Shown: positions 52,188 through 61,372, counted from the first letter of the stretch. The stretch is DNA of 64,000 bases from Achromobacter agilis (GCF_900496965.1 NZ_UFQB01000006.1:186001-250000); one strand, 5' to 3'. Numbers and translations: made by a program. The notes: generated by a model not told the origin, from the sequence alone.

Positions 52188-53710
52188 AATTCGCATTAGC
52201 CGCCGTACTGGCGGCGTCGGCCCATGCCGTCGCCGCCGCAGCACCCGCAGCACCCGCCGCGCCCGCGGGGCGCGACGATCTGACGTCCGAAGACCTGAAG
52301 CGCGTAACCGCCATCACCGCGCCCACGCGGGATTTTTCGAAGGCCGAGACCTTCGAGACCATGCAGGCCGGGGCGGCTACCACCAATAAACTCATCAACG
52401 CCGACATCTTTTCCCAGCCTTCGGCCAACATGAGCTTCGAGGGGCGCCAGGAGTTCCAGGTCGGCAACGGCCTGTTCCGCAAGGACTGGGTGTCGTCGCC
52501 CGCCTCCACGCAGGCTTCGGACGGGCTGGGGCCGCTGTTCAATGCGCGGTCCTGCCAGGCCTGTCACACCAAGGACGGACGCGGCACCGTGCCCGGGTTC
52601 GATCCGCTGGAGCGCACGGACGCCGTGGCGCTGCTGCTGCGCCTGGCCGTGCCGCAGGGGCCGGACCGCGGCCACCCCAAGCTCGCCGCGGGCGAGATCG
52701 CCTCCTTGCCGGAACCGGTCTATGGCGTGCAGCTGCAGAACTTCGCGGTTGCCGGCCTGCCAGCCGAGGGGCGCATGGAGATCGAGTACGAACCGGTGCC
52801 GGTGGCGCTCAACGGGGGCGAGACCGCGACCTTGATGAAGCCGACGTATCGTATCGAGAACCTGGGCTACGGTCCCATGCGCGCCGACACGCAGGTCTCC
52901 CCGCGCCTGGCGCCGCCCATGATCGGGCTGGGCCTGCTCGAATCCATCCATGAAGCCGACATCCTGGCCAACGTGGGGGCGGACAAGCGCGACGGCATCG
53001 TCGGCAAGGCCAACTGGGTGACCGACGTGCGCACCGGCGCCCGCGTGCTGGGCCGTTTCAACCTGAAGGCCGGGCAGCCTACGGTAGAGCAGCAGAGCGC
53101 CGCCGCCTTCTCGAACGACATGGGCCTGTCGACGCCACTGTTTCCCAAGCACTCCGGCGATTGCACGCCCGCGCAGCAACAATGCCTGGACATGCCGCAT
53201 GGCGCGCAGCCGCGTTTCGGCGCGGAAGAGGTGCCGGGCAAGCTGATGGACTTCGTCACCATCTATTCCACCAACCTTGCCGTGCCGCAGCGCCGCGACG
53301 CCGATGACGCGCGAGTTCTGGCCGGCAAGAAGCTGTTCTACGAAGCCAATTGCGTCGCCTGCCACGTGCCGAAATACGTGACCAGCCGCAACGCCAAGCA
53401 GCCCGAGCACCGCTTCCAGCTGATCTGGCCCTACACCGACATGCTGGTGCACGACATGGGCGACGATCTTGCGGACGGCGTATCCGACGGCGAGGCCAAC
53501 GGCCGCGAATGGCGCACGCCGCCGTTGTGGGGCGTCGGCCTGACCAAGACCGTGAATCCCAACGCCACCTGGCTGCACGACGGGCGCGCCCGCAGCTTGC
53601 TGGAAGCCGTGCTGTGGCATGGCGGCACCGCCAAGCCCGCGCGCGACCGCGTGGTGGCGATGACGCCCGAAGAGCGCGCCGATCTGATCCGTTTTCTGGA
53701 GTCGCTGTAA
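52184..53710 (+). CDS. DUF1111 di-heme oxidoreductase (putative thiol oxidoreductase)
   Basis: 508 residues from GTG 52184, overlapping the imelysin stop (GTGA). Signal peptide MKFALAAVLAASAHAVAAAAP. Two c-type heme sites: CQACH near residue 124 and CVACH near residue 391. Resembles di-heme peroxidase/MauG relatives. In the imelysin operon it may oxidise Fe(II) or reduce a ferric ligand at the cell surface. TAATG overlap leads into the next gene. Confidence 0.93.
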   Translation: MKFALAAVLAASAHAVAAAAPAAPAAPAGRDDLTSEDLKRVTAITAPTRDFSKAETFETMQAGAATTNKLINADIFSQPSANMSFEGRQEFQVGNGLFRKDWVSSPASTQASDGLGPLFNARSCQACHTKDGRGTVPGFDPLERTDAVALLLRLAVPQGPDRGHPKLAAGEIASLPEPVYGVQLQNFAVAGLPAEGRMEIEYEPVPVALNGGETATLMKPTYRIENLGYGPMRADTQVSPRLAPPMIGLGLLESIHEADILANVGADKRDGIVGKANWVTDVRTGARVLGRFNLKAGQPTVEQQSAAAFSNDMGLSTPLFPKHSGDCTPAQQQCLDMPHGAQPRFGAEEVPGKLMDFVTIYSTNLAVPQRRDADDARVLAGKKLFYEANCVACHVPKYVTSRNAKQPEHRFQLIWPYTDMLVHDMGDDLADGVSDGEANGREWRTPPLWGVGLTKTVNPNATWLHDGRARSLLEAVLWHGGTAKPARDRVVAMTPEERADLIRFLESL

Positions 53711-54798
53711 TGGTCGCATTCGCCAAGCAAGTGTCGAAACTGGCGGTGGCCGCCGCACTCGCCGGATCGCCGGCCTGGGCCGCGGGCGCCGGTTTGCCCG
53801 CCGATCTGGGCGAGCGGCTGGCGCGCGACTATGCGCGCCCGGCCGCGGCCAGGATGGTGGACGCCGCCACGGCGCTGGACGGCGCGCTGGGCGGCTGGTG
53901 CGCCCAGCCGGGCGCGGCGGGGGCCGCTCGCGTCGGCAAGGCGTTCGAACAGTTGGCGCTGGCCTGGTCCGGCGTCGAAATCCTCCGCTTTGGACCGCTG
54001 GTGCAGGCCAATCGCTATGAGCGCCTGGCCTTTTGGCCCGACACGCGCGGTGTGATGCCCAGGCAGGTGCAGGCGCTGATCGCCGCCCAGGACGAGGCGC
54101 TGCTCGCGCCTGGCGCGCTGGCGGGGCGCAGCGTGGCGGTGCAGGGGCTGCCCGCGCTGGAATACGTGCTTTACGGCGAGCCGGCGCTGCTTGAGCAGCG
54201 CGCCGCGCCGGGCTTCGCCTATGCCTGCGGCTACGCCCGCGCGGTCGCCGCGAACGTCACGGCCATTTCGCGCGACGTGGCGCAGGCCTGGAGCGCCGAA
54301 GGCGACTTCGGCCGCCAGTTCGCGCATCCGCAGGCGCGGAACGATCTTTACCGGGATCCCCAGGAAGTGGCGGCCGAGGCTATGAAAGCCTTGTCGACCG
54401 GCCTGCAGTTCGCGCGCGATGTAAAGATCGTGCCGGTGCTGGGAGAGAGCGCCGCGGCGGCGCGCCCCAAGCGTGCGGCGTTCTGGCGCAGCAAGCTATC
54501 CACGCGCCTGCTGGCCGCCAACGTGGACGGCCTGAAAGCCTTTTACCTGGCGGGCGCCTATCCCTTGCCGGCGGGCGACGCCTGGATGGATGCGTCGGTC
54601 CAGGGCGAACTCGCCAGCGTCGCGCAAACGCTGCGCGCCGTGCCGGTTCCGCTGGAACGGGCGCTGTCGGACGAGGACGGGCGCCGGCTGCTGACGCTGG
54701 CATCCCTGACCCTCAAGAATGCCAAGGCCATCGTCGACCAGGACCTGGCGCCCGCCCTGGGCGTCATGATCGGATTCAATGCGCTCGATGGTGATTGA
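53710..54798 (+). CDS. Second imelysin-family periplasmic protein
   Basis: 362 residues from ATG 53710, which overlaps the upstream TAA by one base. Signal peptide with cleavage near AWAAGA. The family region is degenerate compared with the first copy: GLPALEYVLYGEP replaces the GxHxxE motif. It has QFAHPQARNDLYRDPQEVAAEAMKALSTGLQFARDVKI, typical of the second imelysin in these operons. Two unequal imelysins in one operon is the family norm. Confidence 0.9.
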   Translation: MVAFAKQVSKLAVAAALAGSPAWAAGAGLPADLGERLARDYARPAAARMVDAATALDGALGGWCAQPGAAGAARVGKAFEQLALAWSGVEILRFGPLVQANRYERLAFWPDTRGVMPRQVQALIAAQDEALLAPGALAGRSVAVQGLPALEYVLYGEPALLEQRAAPGFAYACGYARAVAANVTAISRDVAQAWSAEGDFGRQFAHPQARNDLYRDPQEVAAEAMKALSTGLQFARDVKIVPVLGESAAAARPKRAAFWRSKLSTRLLAANVDGLKAFYLAGAYPLPAGDAWMDASVQGELASVAQTLRAVPVPLERALSDEDGRRLLTLASLTLKNAKAIVDQDLAPALGVMIGFNALDGD

Positions 54799-55909
54799 CC
54801 GGCGCCGCTTCCTCTCGCTGGCGGGCGCGCTGGGCCTGGCGCACGCGGCGGCGCTGGCCGCAGCGCCCGAGGAGGGCGCTGCCCTGTACCTGAGCGCGCG
54901 CAAGCGCGGCGGCCGCGACGAAGCCGTGCTGCTGGATGAAGCGGGCGGCGACCGGCTGGTAGTGCCGATGCCCGCGCGCGGCCACAGCTTCGCCATCGAT
55001 CCCGCCGGCCAGCGGGCTGTCGTGTTCGGGCGGCAGCCGGGTTTCTTCGCGCTGGCGTTTTCCTTGCGGGGAGACGGCGGCCCCCAGCCCCTGCCGCTGC
55101 ATGATGAGCGGCATTTCTTCGGCCATGGCGCCTATGTGGACGGCGGCCGCCTGCTGGCCGCCACCGAAAACGACTTCGAGGCGGGGCGCGGCGTGCTGGG
55201 GCTCTACGACGCTTCGCCCGGGGGCGCCTACCGCCGGGTCGGCGAGTTCGATACCGGCGGCATCGGCCCGCACGAGGTCGTGCTGATGCCCGACGGCAAG
55301 ACGCTGTGCGTGGCCAATGGCGGCATCCTGACGCATCCCGACTACGGCAAACTGGAACTCAACCTCGACACGATGCAGCCGTCGCTGGCCTATATCGACG
55401 CGGCCAGCGGCACGCTGCTGGAAAGGGAAGCGCTCGCGCCCGCGCTGCACCGCCTGTCCATCCGCCATCTGGCGTTGGCCGCCGACGGCAGCGTCTGGTT
55501 CGGCTGCCAGTACATGGGGCCCGCGGCCGACCGTCCGGCGCTGGTGGGCCGGCACCGGCGCGGCGGGCGGCTGGAATTGTTCGAAGGGCCGGCGCAGGCG
55601 CTGCGCCAGATGCGCAACTACGTCGGTTCGGTCGCGGTGGACGCGGCCGGCGCCGTCGTGGCGACGTCGAGCCCGGTGGGCGGGCAGGTGATCTATTGGG
55701 ATGCCGCCAGCGGCCGCTGCCTGGGCACGACCGAACTCGCGGACGGCTGTGGCGTGGCGCCGGCCGCGGACGAAGGTTTCCTGCTCAGCAGCGGCCTGGG
55801 CGCGATGCTGCGCGTCGACGCCACGGGCACGGAAAAGAAACCGGTGCTGGCGCCGTCGCGCGAGGTGTCCTGGGACAATCATTTCCGCAAGGTTGCGGCG
55901 CGGGCCTGA
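54779..55909 (+). CDS. DUF1513 propeller protein with Tat signal
   Basis: 376 residues from ATG 54779, overlapping the second imelysin by 20 bases; ATG 54788 is an alternative. The N-terminal DRRRFLSLAGALGLAHAAAL is a twin-arginine signal, so it is exported folded. The rest is a DUF1513 beta-propeller: GHSFAIDPAGQRAVVFGRQPG, ENDFEAGRGVLGLYD, GPHEVVLMPDGKTLCVANGG and FLLSSGLGAML. Last gene of the imelysin-DUF1111-imelysin-DUF1513 operon; it may bind the metal or cofactor handled there. Confidence 0.92.
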   Translation: MRSMVIDRRRFLSLAGALGLAHAAALAAAPEEGAALYLSARKRGGRDEAVLLDEAGGDRLVVPMPARGHSFAIDPAGQRAVVFGRQPGFFALAFSLRGDGGPQPLPLHDERHFFGHGAYVDGGRLLAATENDFEAGRGVLGLYDASPGGAYRRVGEFDTGGIGPHEVVLMPDGKTLCVANGGILTHPDYGKLELNLDTMQPSLAYIDAASGTLLEREALAPALHRLSIRHLALAADGSVWFGCQYMGPAADRPALVGRHRRGGRLELFEGPAQALRQMRNYVGSVAVDAAGAVVATSSPVGGQVIYWDAASGRCLGTTELADGCGVAPAADEGFLLSSGLGAMLRVDATGTEKKPVLAPSREVSWDNHFRKVAARA

Positions 55910-55937
55910 GCCGCCTTCTTACAAACCTTGACACAAC

Positions 55938-55957
55938 AGGGCCGCGACGCGGCCCTT
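55938..55957 (+). terminator. Weak terminator after the imelysin operon
   Basis: AGGGCCGC-GAC-GCGGCCCT with only three T after it. Confidence 0.5.
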
Positions 55958-56058
55958 TGCGTTGACCGCATCTGATAAAGTTTTCGGTCGTTTTTTTCCA
56001 AGCCCCGGCGCCCGGCATCCGGCAGCCCGGCGCCCGCAACTTTTTCGCAGGAGATTCC

Positions 56059-56892
56059 ATGGAAGAGGCCTTGAAAGAATTTAGCACCTGGGGTCCCAGG
56101 CTGGTGGACCTGGGCACCAATCTGCTCGTCGCCCTGCTGATCCTCATCATCGGCTGGTGGGTATCGTCCCTGCTCGGCGGCTGGGTGCGCCGGGCCGCGT
56201 CGCGGTCCAGCAAGATCGATCCCACGATCATCCCCATGTTCTACAGCACCGTGGTCTGGACGGTGCGCATCTTCACGGTGATCGCGGTGCTGGCGCGCTT
56301 CGGCGTGCAGACGGCCAGCCTGATCGCCGTGCTGGGCGCCGCTGGCCTGGCCGTCGGCCTGGCCCTGCAAGGCACGCTGCAGAACATCGCAGCCGGCATC
56401 ATGCTGCTGATCCTGCGCCCCATCCGCGCCGGCGAATACGTGGCGCTGAGCTCCGGTTCGGACGGCACGGTGGAAGAGGTCGGGCTGTTCCTGACGCGGC
56501 TGGTCCAGGTCGATGGCATCCACCTGACCTTGCCCAATAGCACCGTCTGGAACGCCACCATCACCAACTACAGCCGCAACAAGACGCGCCGCCTGGATAT
56601 CCCCGTGCCCGTGCGTTACGGCGACGATCTCGGCGTGGTGCTGGCCAAGCTGAAGACGCTGGTGGATGCCAATCCGGACGCGCTGAAGGATCCCGAACCG
56701 CAGGTGAAGGTGTTCGACTACAAGGAGAACGGGATCATCGTCAACGTGCGGGTGTGGGCCGAAGCCAGCAAGTACTGGGATCTGCGCTGGGGCCTCTACC
56801 AGCAAATCCGCAGCGCGCTGGAGGAGGCAGGCTTCCAGCCTCCCATCCCGCTGCGTGAGATCCAGAACCCGAAGACGGGCGCGGCCGCCTGA
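56059..56892 (+). CDS. Small mechanosensitive channel (MscS)
   Basis: 277 residues. Three membrane segments: LVDLGTNLLVALLILIIGWWVSSLLGG; MFYSTVVWTVRIFTVIAVLARFGV; and the pore helix TASLIAVLGAAGLAVGLALQGTL with the glycine/alanine packing of MscS. The cytoplasmic vestibule has FLTRLVQVDGIHLTLPNSTVWNATITNYS and a C-terminal alpha/beta domain. Opens under membrane tension to release solutes in osmotic downshock. Ends at a strong terminator. Confidence 0.95.
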   Translation: MEEALKEFSTWGPRLVDLGTNLLVALLILIIGWWVSSLLGGWVRRAASRSSKIDPTIIPMFYSTVVWTVRIFTVIAVLARFGVQTASLIAVLGAAGLAVGLALQGTLQNIAAGIMLLILRPIRAGEYVALSSGSDGTVEEVGLFLTRLVQVDGIHLTLPNSTVWNATITNYSRNKTRRLDIPVPVRYGDDLGVVLAKLKTLVDANPDALKDPEPQVKVFDYKENGIIVNVRVWAEASKYWDLRWGLYQQIRSALEEAGFQPPIPLREIQNPKTGAAA

Positions 56893-56913
56893 ACGCGGCG
56901 CCTCGGCGGGCAT

Positions 56914-56943
56914 GAAAAACGGGCGCCTTGGGCGCCCGTTTTT
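56914..56943. terminator. Bidirectional terminator
   Basis: AAAAACGGGCGCC-TTG-GGCGCCCGTTTTT between mscS and the convergent IclR gene. Confidence 0.85.
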
Positions 56944-57026
56944 CATTTTCCGCGCAAGTGAGGCGCGTTGGGTTCCGGGTCGCTGGCGCCGTCCCCGAGA
57001 GGGGCGCCGCGCCAGCGGGTAAGGGG

Positions 57027-57788
57027 TCAGGCCTGTATCGCCAGGCGCGCCAGTTCGGCCTTGATCCAGCCGGCGATCTCGCGCTGGCGCTGGGCCGGCA
57101 TGCGGTCGATGATGGCGGTGACGCTGACCGCGAGCTGCGGGGCGCCCTGGACGTCCAGCAGCGCGCAGCCCACGCCCAGGGCGCCGCGCACCGCATGGTT
57201 GCCGACGACGGAATAGCCGCGCGCGCGGGTGTTGTCGATGAGCCGGTACATTTCCTGCGGCGTCATGCCGCCGTATTCGTCCAGGCGGCCGGAATTGCGC
57301 TCGACGATGCCGCGCGCGACGTCGTCGGGCAGCGCGGCCAGCAGGGCCATGCCGCCGGACCCCACCCCCAGCGGCTGACGCTTGCCCGCGTAAGTGGCCA
57401 GGATCTGCACGGGGTAACTGCCGATCTCGCGATGCAGGCTGATCGAATCGTCATCGTCGCGCACCACCAGGAACACGGCGTCGCCCGTGCGGTCGGCCAG
57501 GCGGCGCAGCACGGGCAGCAACTGGCGCACGCGCGGGTCGCGCGAACGCGTGTCTGGGTCCACCGCCAGCTGGGCACGGTATTTCTTGGTGCCGGCCACG
57601 GGCAGGACCAGGCCGGCATCCAGCAGGGCGGCCAGCAGACGGTAGATGGTGGGGCGCTGTATGCCCGTCAGGCGCGCGATATCGGTCACGCTGAGGCCAT
57701 CGGGACCCTGGTCCCGCAGGGCGGCCAGGACGGCCAGTCCACGCCGCAATGTGCGTGGGCCTGCGGCCGCGGCATCGCTGTCTTGCAT
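57027..57788 (-). CDS. IclR-family regulator
   Basis: 253 residues. N-terminal HTH: TLRRGLAVLAALRDQGPDGLSVTDIARLTGIQRPTIYRLLAALLDAGLV; the IclR effector domain follows (GSYPVQILATYAGKRQPLGVGSGGMALLAALPDDVARGIV). Divergent from the Bug receptor gene at 57949 with two GTCC-N7-GGAC sites between, so it probably controls it. Confidence 0.94.
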   Translation of the reverse strand: MQDSDAAAAGPRTLRRGLAVLAALRDQGPDGLSVTDIARLTGIQRPTIYRLLAALLDAGLVLPVAGTKKYRAQLAVDPDTRSRDPRVRQLLPVLRRLADRTGDAVFLVVRDDDDSISLHREIGSYPVQILATYAGKRQPLGVGSGGMALLAALPDDVARGIVERNSGRLDEYGGMTPQEMYRLIDNTRARGYSVVGNHAVRGALGVGCALLDVQGAPQLAVSVTAIIDRMPAQRQREIAGWIKAELARLAIQA

Positions 57789-57840
57789 GCAAATCTCTGA
57801 AAACTAGGGGTTATTCCGGAACGGTCAAGGGAAAACCATT

Positions 57841-57855
57841 GTCCGTACCGTGGAC
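57841..57855. promoter_or_regulatory. IclR operator candidate, site 1
   Basis: GTCC-GTACCGT-GGAC, an inverted repeat in the 160-base interval between IclR and the Bug gene. Confidence 0.55.
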
Positions 57856-57913
57856 TCTACCTTGATGTGCCGCCCGTGTATAGCTCAGAATGCGTCATCC
57901 AATAATTCGAATC

Positions 57914-57928
57914 GTCCATTTCATGGAC
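57914..57928. promoter_or_regulatory. IclR operator candidate, site 2
   Basis: GTCC-ATTTCAT-GGAC (full arms GTCCAT / ATGGAC). Centre is 73 bp from site 1, about seven helical turns, so both lie on the same face of the DNA. Confidence 0.6.
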
Positions 57929-57948
57929 AGTACCTGCACGGAGACACT

Positions 57949-58938
57949 ATGACTACAGGTCACAAGCCTGGACTGCGGCGTTTCGCCGCCACTCTTCTGG
58001 CTACCGCCGCAAGCGCATTCGCGATGGGCTCCGCCCACGCCGCCTATCCCGACAAACCCGTACGCATCGTGGTCGGCTTTTCTGCCGGTGGCACCACCGA
58101 CGTGATCGCTCGCATTATGGCCAAGGAACTGACCGAGAGCCTCGGCCAGTCGTTCGTGGTCGAGAACAAGCCCGGCGCCGGCAGCAACATTGCCACCGAC
58201 CAGGTGCAGCGCGCCGCGCCGGACGGCTACACGCTGCTGTTCGTGGCCGTGACCAGCGCCATCAACCAGACGCTGTACAAGAACATCAACTTCGACCTGA
58301 CCAAGGATTTCACGCCGGTCGCGCTGGGCGCCAAGGTGCCGAACATCCTGGTGGTGAATCCCCAGGTGCCGGTGAAGTCGGTGCAGGAACTGGTGGAATA
58401 CGCTAAGAAGAACCCCGGCAAGCTGGCGTTCGCGTCCTCGGGCAGCGGCACCTCCATCCACATGGCGGGCGAGCTCTTCAAGATGCAGACCGGCATCGAC
58501 GTGCTGCACGTTCCGTACAAGGGCAGCGCCCCGGCCGTGACCGACCTGATCGGCGGCCAGGTTCAGTTCATGTTCGACAACATGCCTTCGTCCTGGCCGC
58601 ACGTGCAGTCGGGCAAGCTGCGCGCCCTCGCGGTGACGACGGCGGAACGTTCCAAGAGCGCTCCGGACCTGCCCACGATGAAGGAATCGGGCTTCGCCAA
58701 CTTCGACGTGTCGTCGTGGTTCGGCCTGATCGCCCCGGCCGGCACGCCGCCCGAGGTCGTGAACAAGCTGAACGCAGCCATGGTCAAGGCGCTGGACAAG
58801 CCCGAAGTGCAGAAGAGCTTCGAGAGCCTGGGCGCGGTGGGCGTGAAGACGACGCCGGCCGAGTTCGGCCAGTTCATCAAGTCGGAAGTGGAAGGCTGGG
58901 CTCCGGTGGTCAAGGCCTCCGGCGCCACAGTAGACTGA
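57949..58938 (+). CDS. Bug/TctC-family periplasmic solute receptor
   Basis: 329 residues from ATG 57949, GGAG at 57940. A signal peptide (LATAASAFAMGSAHA) and Bug core YPDKPVRIVVGFSAGGTTDVIARIMA, ENKPGAGSNIATDQVQ, HVPYKGSAPAVTDLIGGQV and SWFGLIAPAGTPPEV. Second Bug gene of the window, not closely alike in detail to 11849. Orphan receptor: no TctAB nearby. Controlled by the divergent IclR. Confidence 0.94.
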   Translation: MTTGHKPGLRRFAATLLATAASAFAMGSAHAAYPDKPVRIVVGFSAGGTTDVIARIMAKELTESLGQSFVVENKPGAGSNIATDQVQRAAPDGYTLLFVAVTSAINQTLYKNINFDLTKDFTPVALGAKVPNILVVNPQVPVKSVQELVEYAKKNPGKLAFASSGSGTSIHMAGELFKMQTGIDVLHVPYKGSAPAVTDLIGGQVQFMFDNMPSSWPHVQSGKLRALAVTTAERSKSAPDLPTMKESGFANFDVSSWFGLIAPAGTPPEVVNKLNAAMVKALDKPEVQKSFESLGAVGVKTTPAEFGQFIKSEVEGWAPVVKASGATVD

Positions 58939-59089
58939 TCTTCGCGTCCCGGGCGGCATGCCGCCCGGAGACCGATGCGTGGGGACGGGCTGATGCCTGT
59001 CCCTATTTTTTTGCGCCACGTTTGCCGGGCTGGATCGAAGCGGGGGCGGCCTATTGGGGTTTACGCGGCGTCTTGCGGCAGAGGATGTT

Positions 59090-59590
59090 CGTCCGCATTG
59101 CGGCCGCGGTCCGTCAGTGTCTGACACCCTTACGAGAAACGCTTTCACGCTGAAGCTGGTGCGTCAGGGTGTCAGACACCCGGGGGCAGCAGGCGCGGTC
59201 TGAGCGAGCATCTCGTACGGGTGTCAGACACTGGCGGGTGGGGTGTTGTCAGACCCCCCGGGCATTGCGGCCGCGGTCCGTCAGTGTCTGACACCCTTGC
59301 GAGACACGCTTTCAAGCTGAAGCTGGTGCGTCAGGGTGTCAGACACCCGGGGGCACAGGCGCGGTCTGAGCGAGCATCTCGTACGGGTGTCAGACACTGG
59401 CGGGTGGGGTGTCGGACACACGGGCATTGTGGCTGCGGTCCGTCAGTGTCTGACACCCTTACGAGAAACGCTTTCAAGCTGAGGCTGGTGCGTCAGGGTG
59501 TCTGACACCCGGGGGCAGCAGGCGCGGTCTGAGCGAGCATTTCGTGCGGGTGTCAGACACTGGCGGGTGGGGTGTCGGACACTTGCGGAC
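59090..59590. repeat. Tandem array of GTGTCWGACAC palindromes, three units of about 165 bp
   Basis: Units start at GTGTCTGACAC 59117, 59284 and 59446 (periods 167 and 162). In each, GTGTCTGACACCCT pairs about 35 bases later with AGGGTGTCAGACAC to form a 14-bp stem (59117-59130 with 59166-59179 in the first unit); more GTGTCAGACAC or GTGTCGGACAC copies complete the unit. The core TTACGAG and GCTGAAGC match the blocks at 42751 and 43342. Whole interval 58939-59632 has no gene. Confidence 0.88.
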
Positions 59591-59632
59591 GGCTTCTCTT
59601 GGGGGCTGGGCGACCCCGCAGCGCGGGGGCCC

Positions 59633-60400
59633 TCATTTTTTCTTCAGCATCGCGGTGCAGACGCCGCGCATCATGTCGACCTCGTCGCGGCTCAGGCTCA
59701 GCCGGGAGTACAGATGGCGCATGCGGGGCATGAGCTTTTTGGGGTGGGCCGGATCCAGGAACTGGACGCCGATGAGTGCCTCTTCCCAGTGGGCCAGAAA
59801 GGCCTGCACCGCCTCGCTGGAGGCCGGGGCCGCGCCGCGCGCCGGTTCTTGCGCGGTCGAGGCGGGCAGGAGGGGGGCGCCTTGGGCCACCAGCAGCGCG
59901 TAGCGCAGCTCCCAGGCGGCCAGCTGCAGGGCCTGGGCCACGTTCAGCGAGCTGTACTCCGGATTGGCGGGAATATGGCAGATGCGGTGGCACAAGGCGA
60001 TCTGGGCATTGGTGAGCCCGGCGCGTTCGGTGCCCAGCACGATGGCGGCGACGCCTTCGGCGGTGTCCGCCAGGTGGCCGCGCGCAAGTTCGGCCGCCTG
60101 CCGGATGTCGCAGGGCGGCGGGCCCAGGTCGCGTACCCGGGCGGTCAGGGCGAAAGCCAGCGTCACGGGGCCCAGCGCTTCTTCGAGCGACCCATAGACC
60201 CGCGCGCCTTCCAGCACGTCCAGCGCGCCGCTGGCGAGCGCCACGGCCTCCGGCTGGCTGGTTACATCCGGAAATTTGGGCTCCACCAGCACCAGTTCGG
60301 AAAAGCCCATCGTCTTGATCGCGCGGGCCGCCGAACCGACGTTTCCGGGGTGGCTGGGGTTCACCATGATGAACCGAACACGTGAAAATGCTTGAGTCAT
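59633..60400 (-). CDS. trmJ: tRNA (cytidine/uridine-2'-O-)-methyltransferase TrmJ
   Basis: 255 residues of the SPOUT superfamily: FIMVNPSHPGNVGSAARAIKTMGFSELVLVEP at the N-terminus, then IVLGTERAGLTNAQI and IPANPEYSSLNVAQALQLAAWE, the trefoil-knot AdoMet site. TrmJ methylates position 32 of the tRNA anticodon loop. The C-terminal extension (LPKKLMPRMRHLYSRLSLSRDEVDMMRGV type) matches the bacterial enzyme. Divergent from suhB. Confidence 0.93.
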   Translation of the reverse strand: MTQAFSRVRFIMVNPSHPGNVGSAARAIKTMGFSELVLVEPKFPDVTSQPEAVALASGALDVLEGARVYGSLEEALGPVTLAFALTARVRDLGPPPCDIRQAAELARGHLADTAEGVAAIVLGTERAGLTNAQIALCHRICHIPANPEYSSLNVAQALQLAAWELRYALLVAQGAPLLPASTAQEPARGAAPASSEAVQAFLAHWEEALIGVQFLDPAHPKKLMPRMRHLYSRLSLSRDEVDMMRGVCTAMLKKK

Positions 60401-60531
60401 TTAAAATGGCACGTTTGGCTTAGTGCCTTCCTGGTTTTTTGGGTCGATTTCCCCGGTTGGGGCAAGGGCGGCCCCGGGGCGCGGCAAGCGGCCTATCATC
60501 AAGCCAACTCATCGCATTCGTACGGAATTTT

Positions 60532-61317
60532 ATGCACCCGATGCTCAACATCGCCATCAAGGCGGCCCGGCGTGCCGGCACCATTATCAACCGTGCCAGC
60601 ATGGATTTGGAACGACTCAGCGTGGCTCGCAAGGGGCCGCGGGATTATGTCACGGAAGTCGACCGCGCCGCCGAGGAGTCCATTGTCGAGACGCTGCGCG
60701 CCGCTTACCCGGACCATGCCGTCCTGGGCGAAGAATTCGGCCTGCAGGGCCCCGACCAGGCCGAATTCCAGTGGATCATCGATCCCCTGGACGGCACCAC
60801 CAACTTCATCCATGGCCTGCCCAACTACGCCGTGTCCATCGCGCTGACGCAGCGCGGCCAGGTCACGCAGGCGGTCATCTATGACCCGTCGCGCAACGAA
60901 CTGTTCACGGCAAGCCGTGGCAGCGGCACGTTCCTGAACGACCGCCGCGTGCGCGTCTCGGGCCGCACCCGCTACCACGACGCGCTGCTGGGCGCCCACT
61001 GGCCGAATTCCGGCGACCTGGAACAGGGCTCCGCACGTTTTCGCCAGATGGCCGAAGGCAGCACGGGCGTGCGCCGCCTGGGCGCCACGGTGCTGGACCT
61101 GGCCTATGTCGCCTGCGGCCGCCTGGACGGCTTCTGCGGCGTCGGCCTGAAGCCCTGGGACCTGGCGGCGGGCAGCCTGATGGTGCTGGAAGCCGGCGGG
61201 CTGGTTGCCGATTTCGACGGCGAGCAGGGCTGGATGGATACCGGCAACGTGCTGGCCGCCAGCCCGAAGATCTTCACGCAGATGCTGGCCGCCCTGAATC
61301 CGCCGTCGGCGGCATGA
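60532..61317 (+). CDS. suhB: Inositol-1-monophosphatase family protein SuhB
   Basis: 261 residues from ATG 60532: MHPMLNIAIKAARRAGTIINRAS is the family start. Metal site: GEEFG (E) and IDPLDGTTNFIHGLPNYAVSIAL with D-P-L-D-G-T, then KPWDLAAGSLMVLEAGG. SuhB also acts in rRNA transcription antitermination with NusA in E. coli. Divergent from trmJ. Confidence 0.94.
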   Translation: MHPMLNIAIKAARRAGTIINRASMDLERLSVARKGPRDYVTEVDRAAEESIVETLRAAYPDHAVLGEEFGLQGPDQAEFQWIIDPLDGTTNFIHGLPNYAVSIALTQRGQVTQAVIYDPSRNELFTASRGSGTFLNDRRVRVSGRTRYHDALLGAHWPNSGDLEQGSARFRQMAEGSTGVRRLGATVLDLAYVACGRLDGFCGVGLKPWDLAAGSLMVLEAGGLVADFDGEQGWMDTGNVLAASPKIFTQMLAALNPPSAA

Positions 61318-61335
61318 GGCCGGGCGCTTCCGCCT

Positions 61336-61372
61336 AAAAAAAGCGCCCTCGGGTGACCGAGGGCGTTTTTTT
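61336..61372. terminator. Bidirectional terminator
   Basis: AAAAAAAGCGCCCTCGG-GTGA-CCGAGGGCGTTTTTTT between suhB and the convergent apbE/nosX gene. Confidence 0.9.

Noticed and set aside
59090-59590. CRISPR array
   Set aside because: Regular repeats, but the period is 162-167 bp with near-identical 'spacers' and internal palindromes; no cas genes. A tandem repeat family instead.
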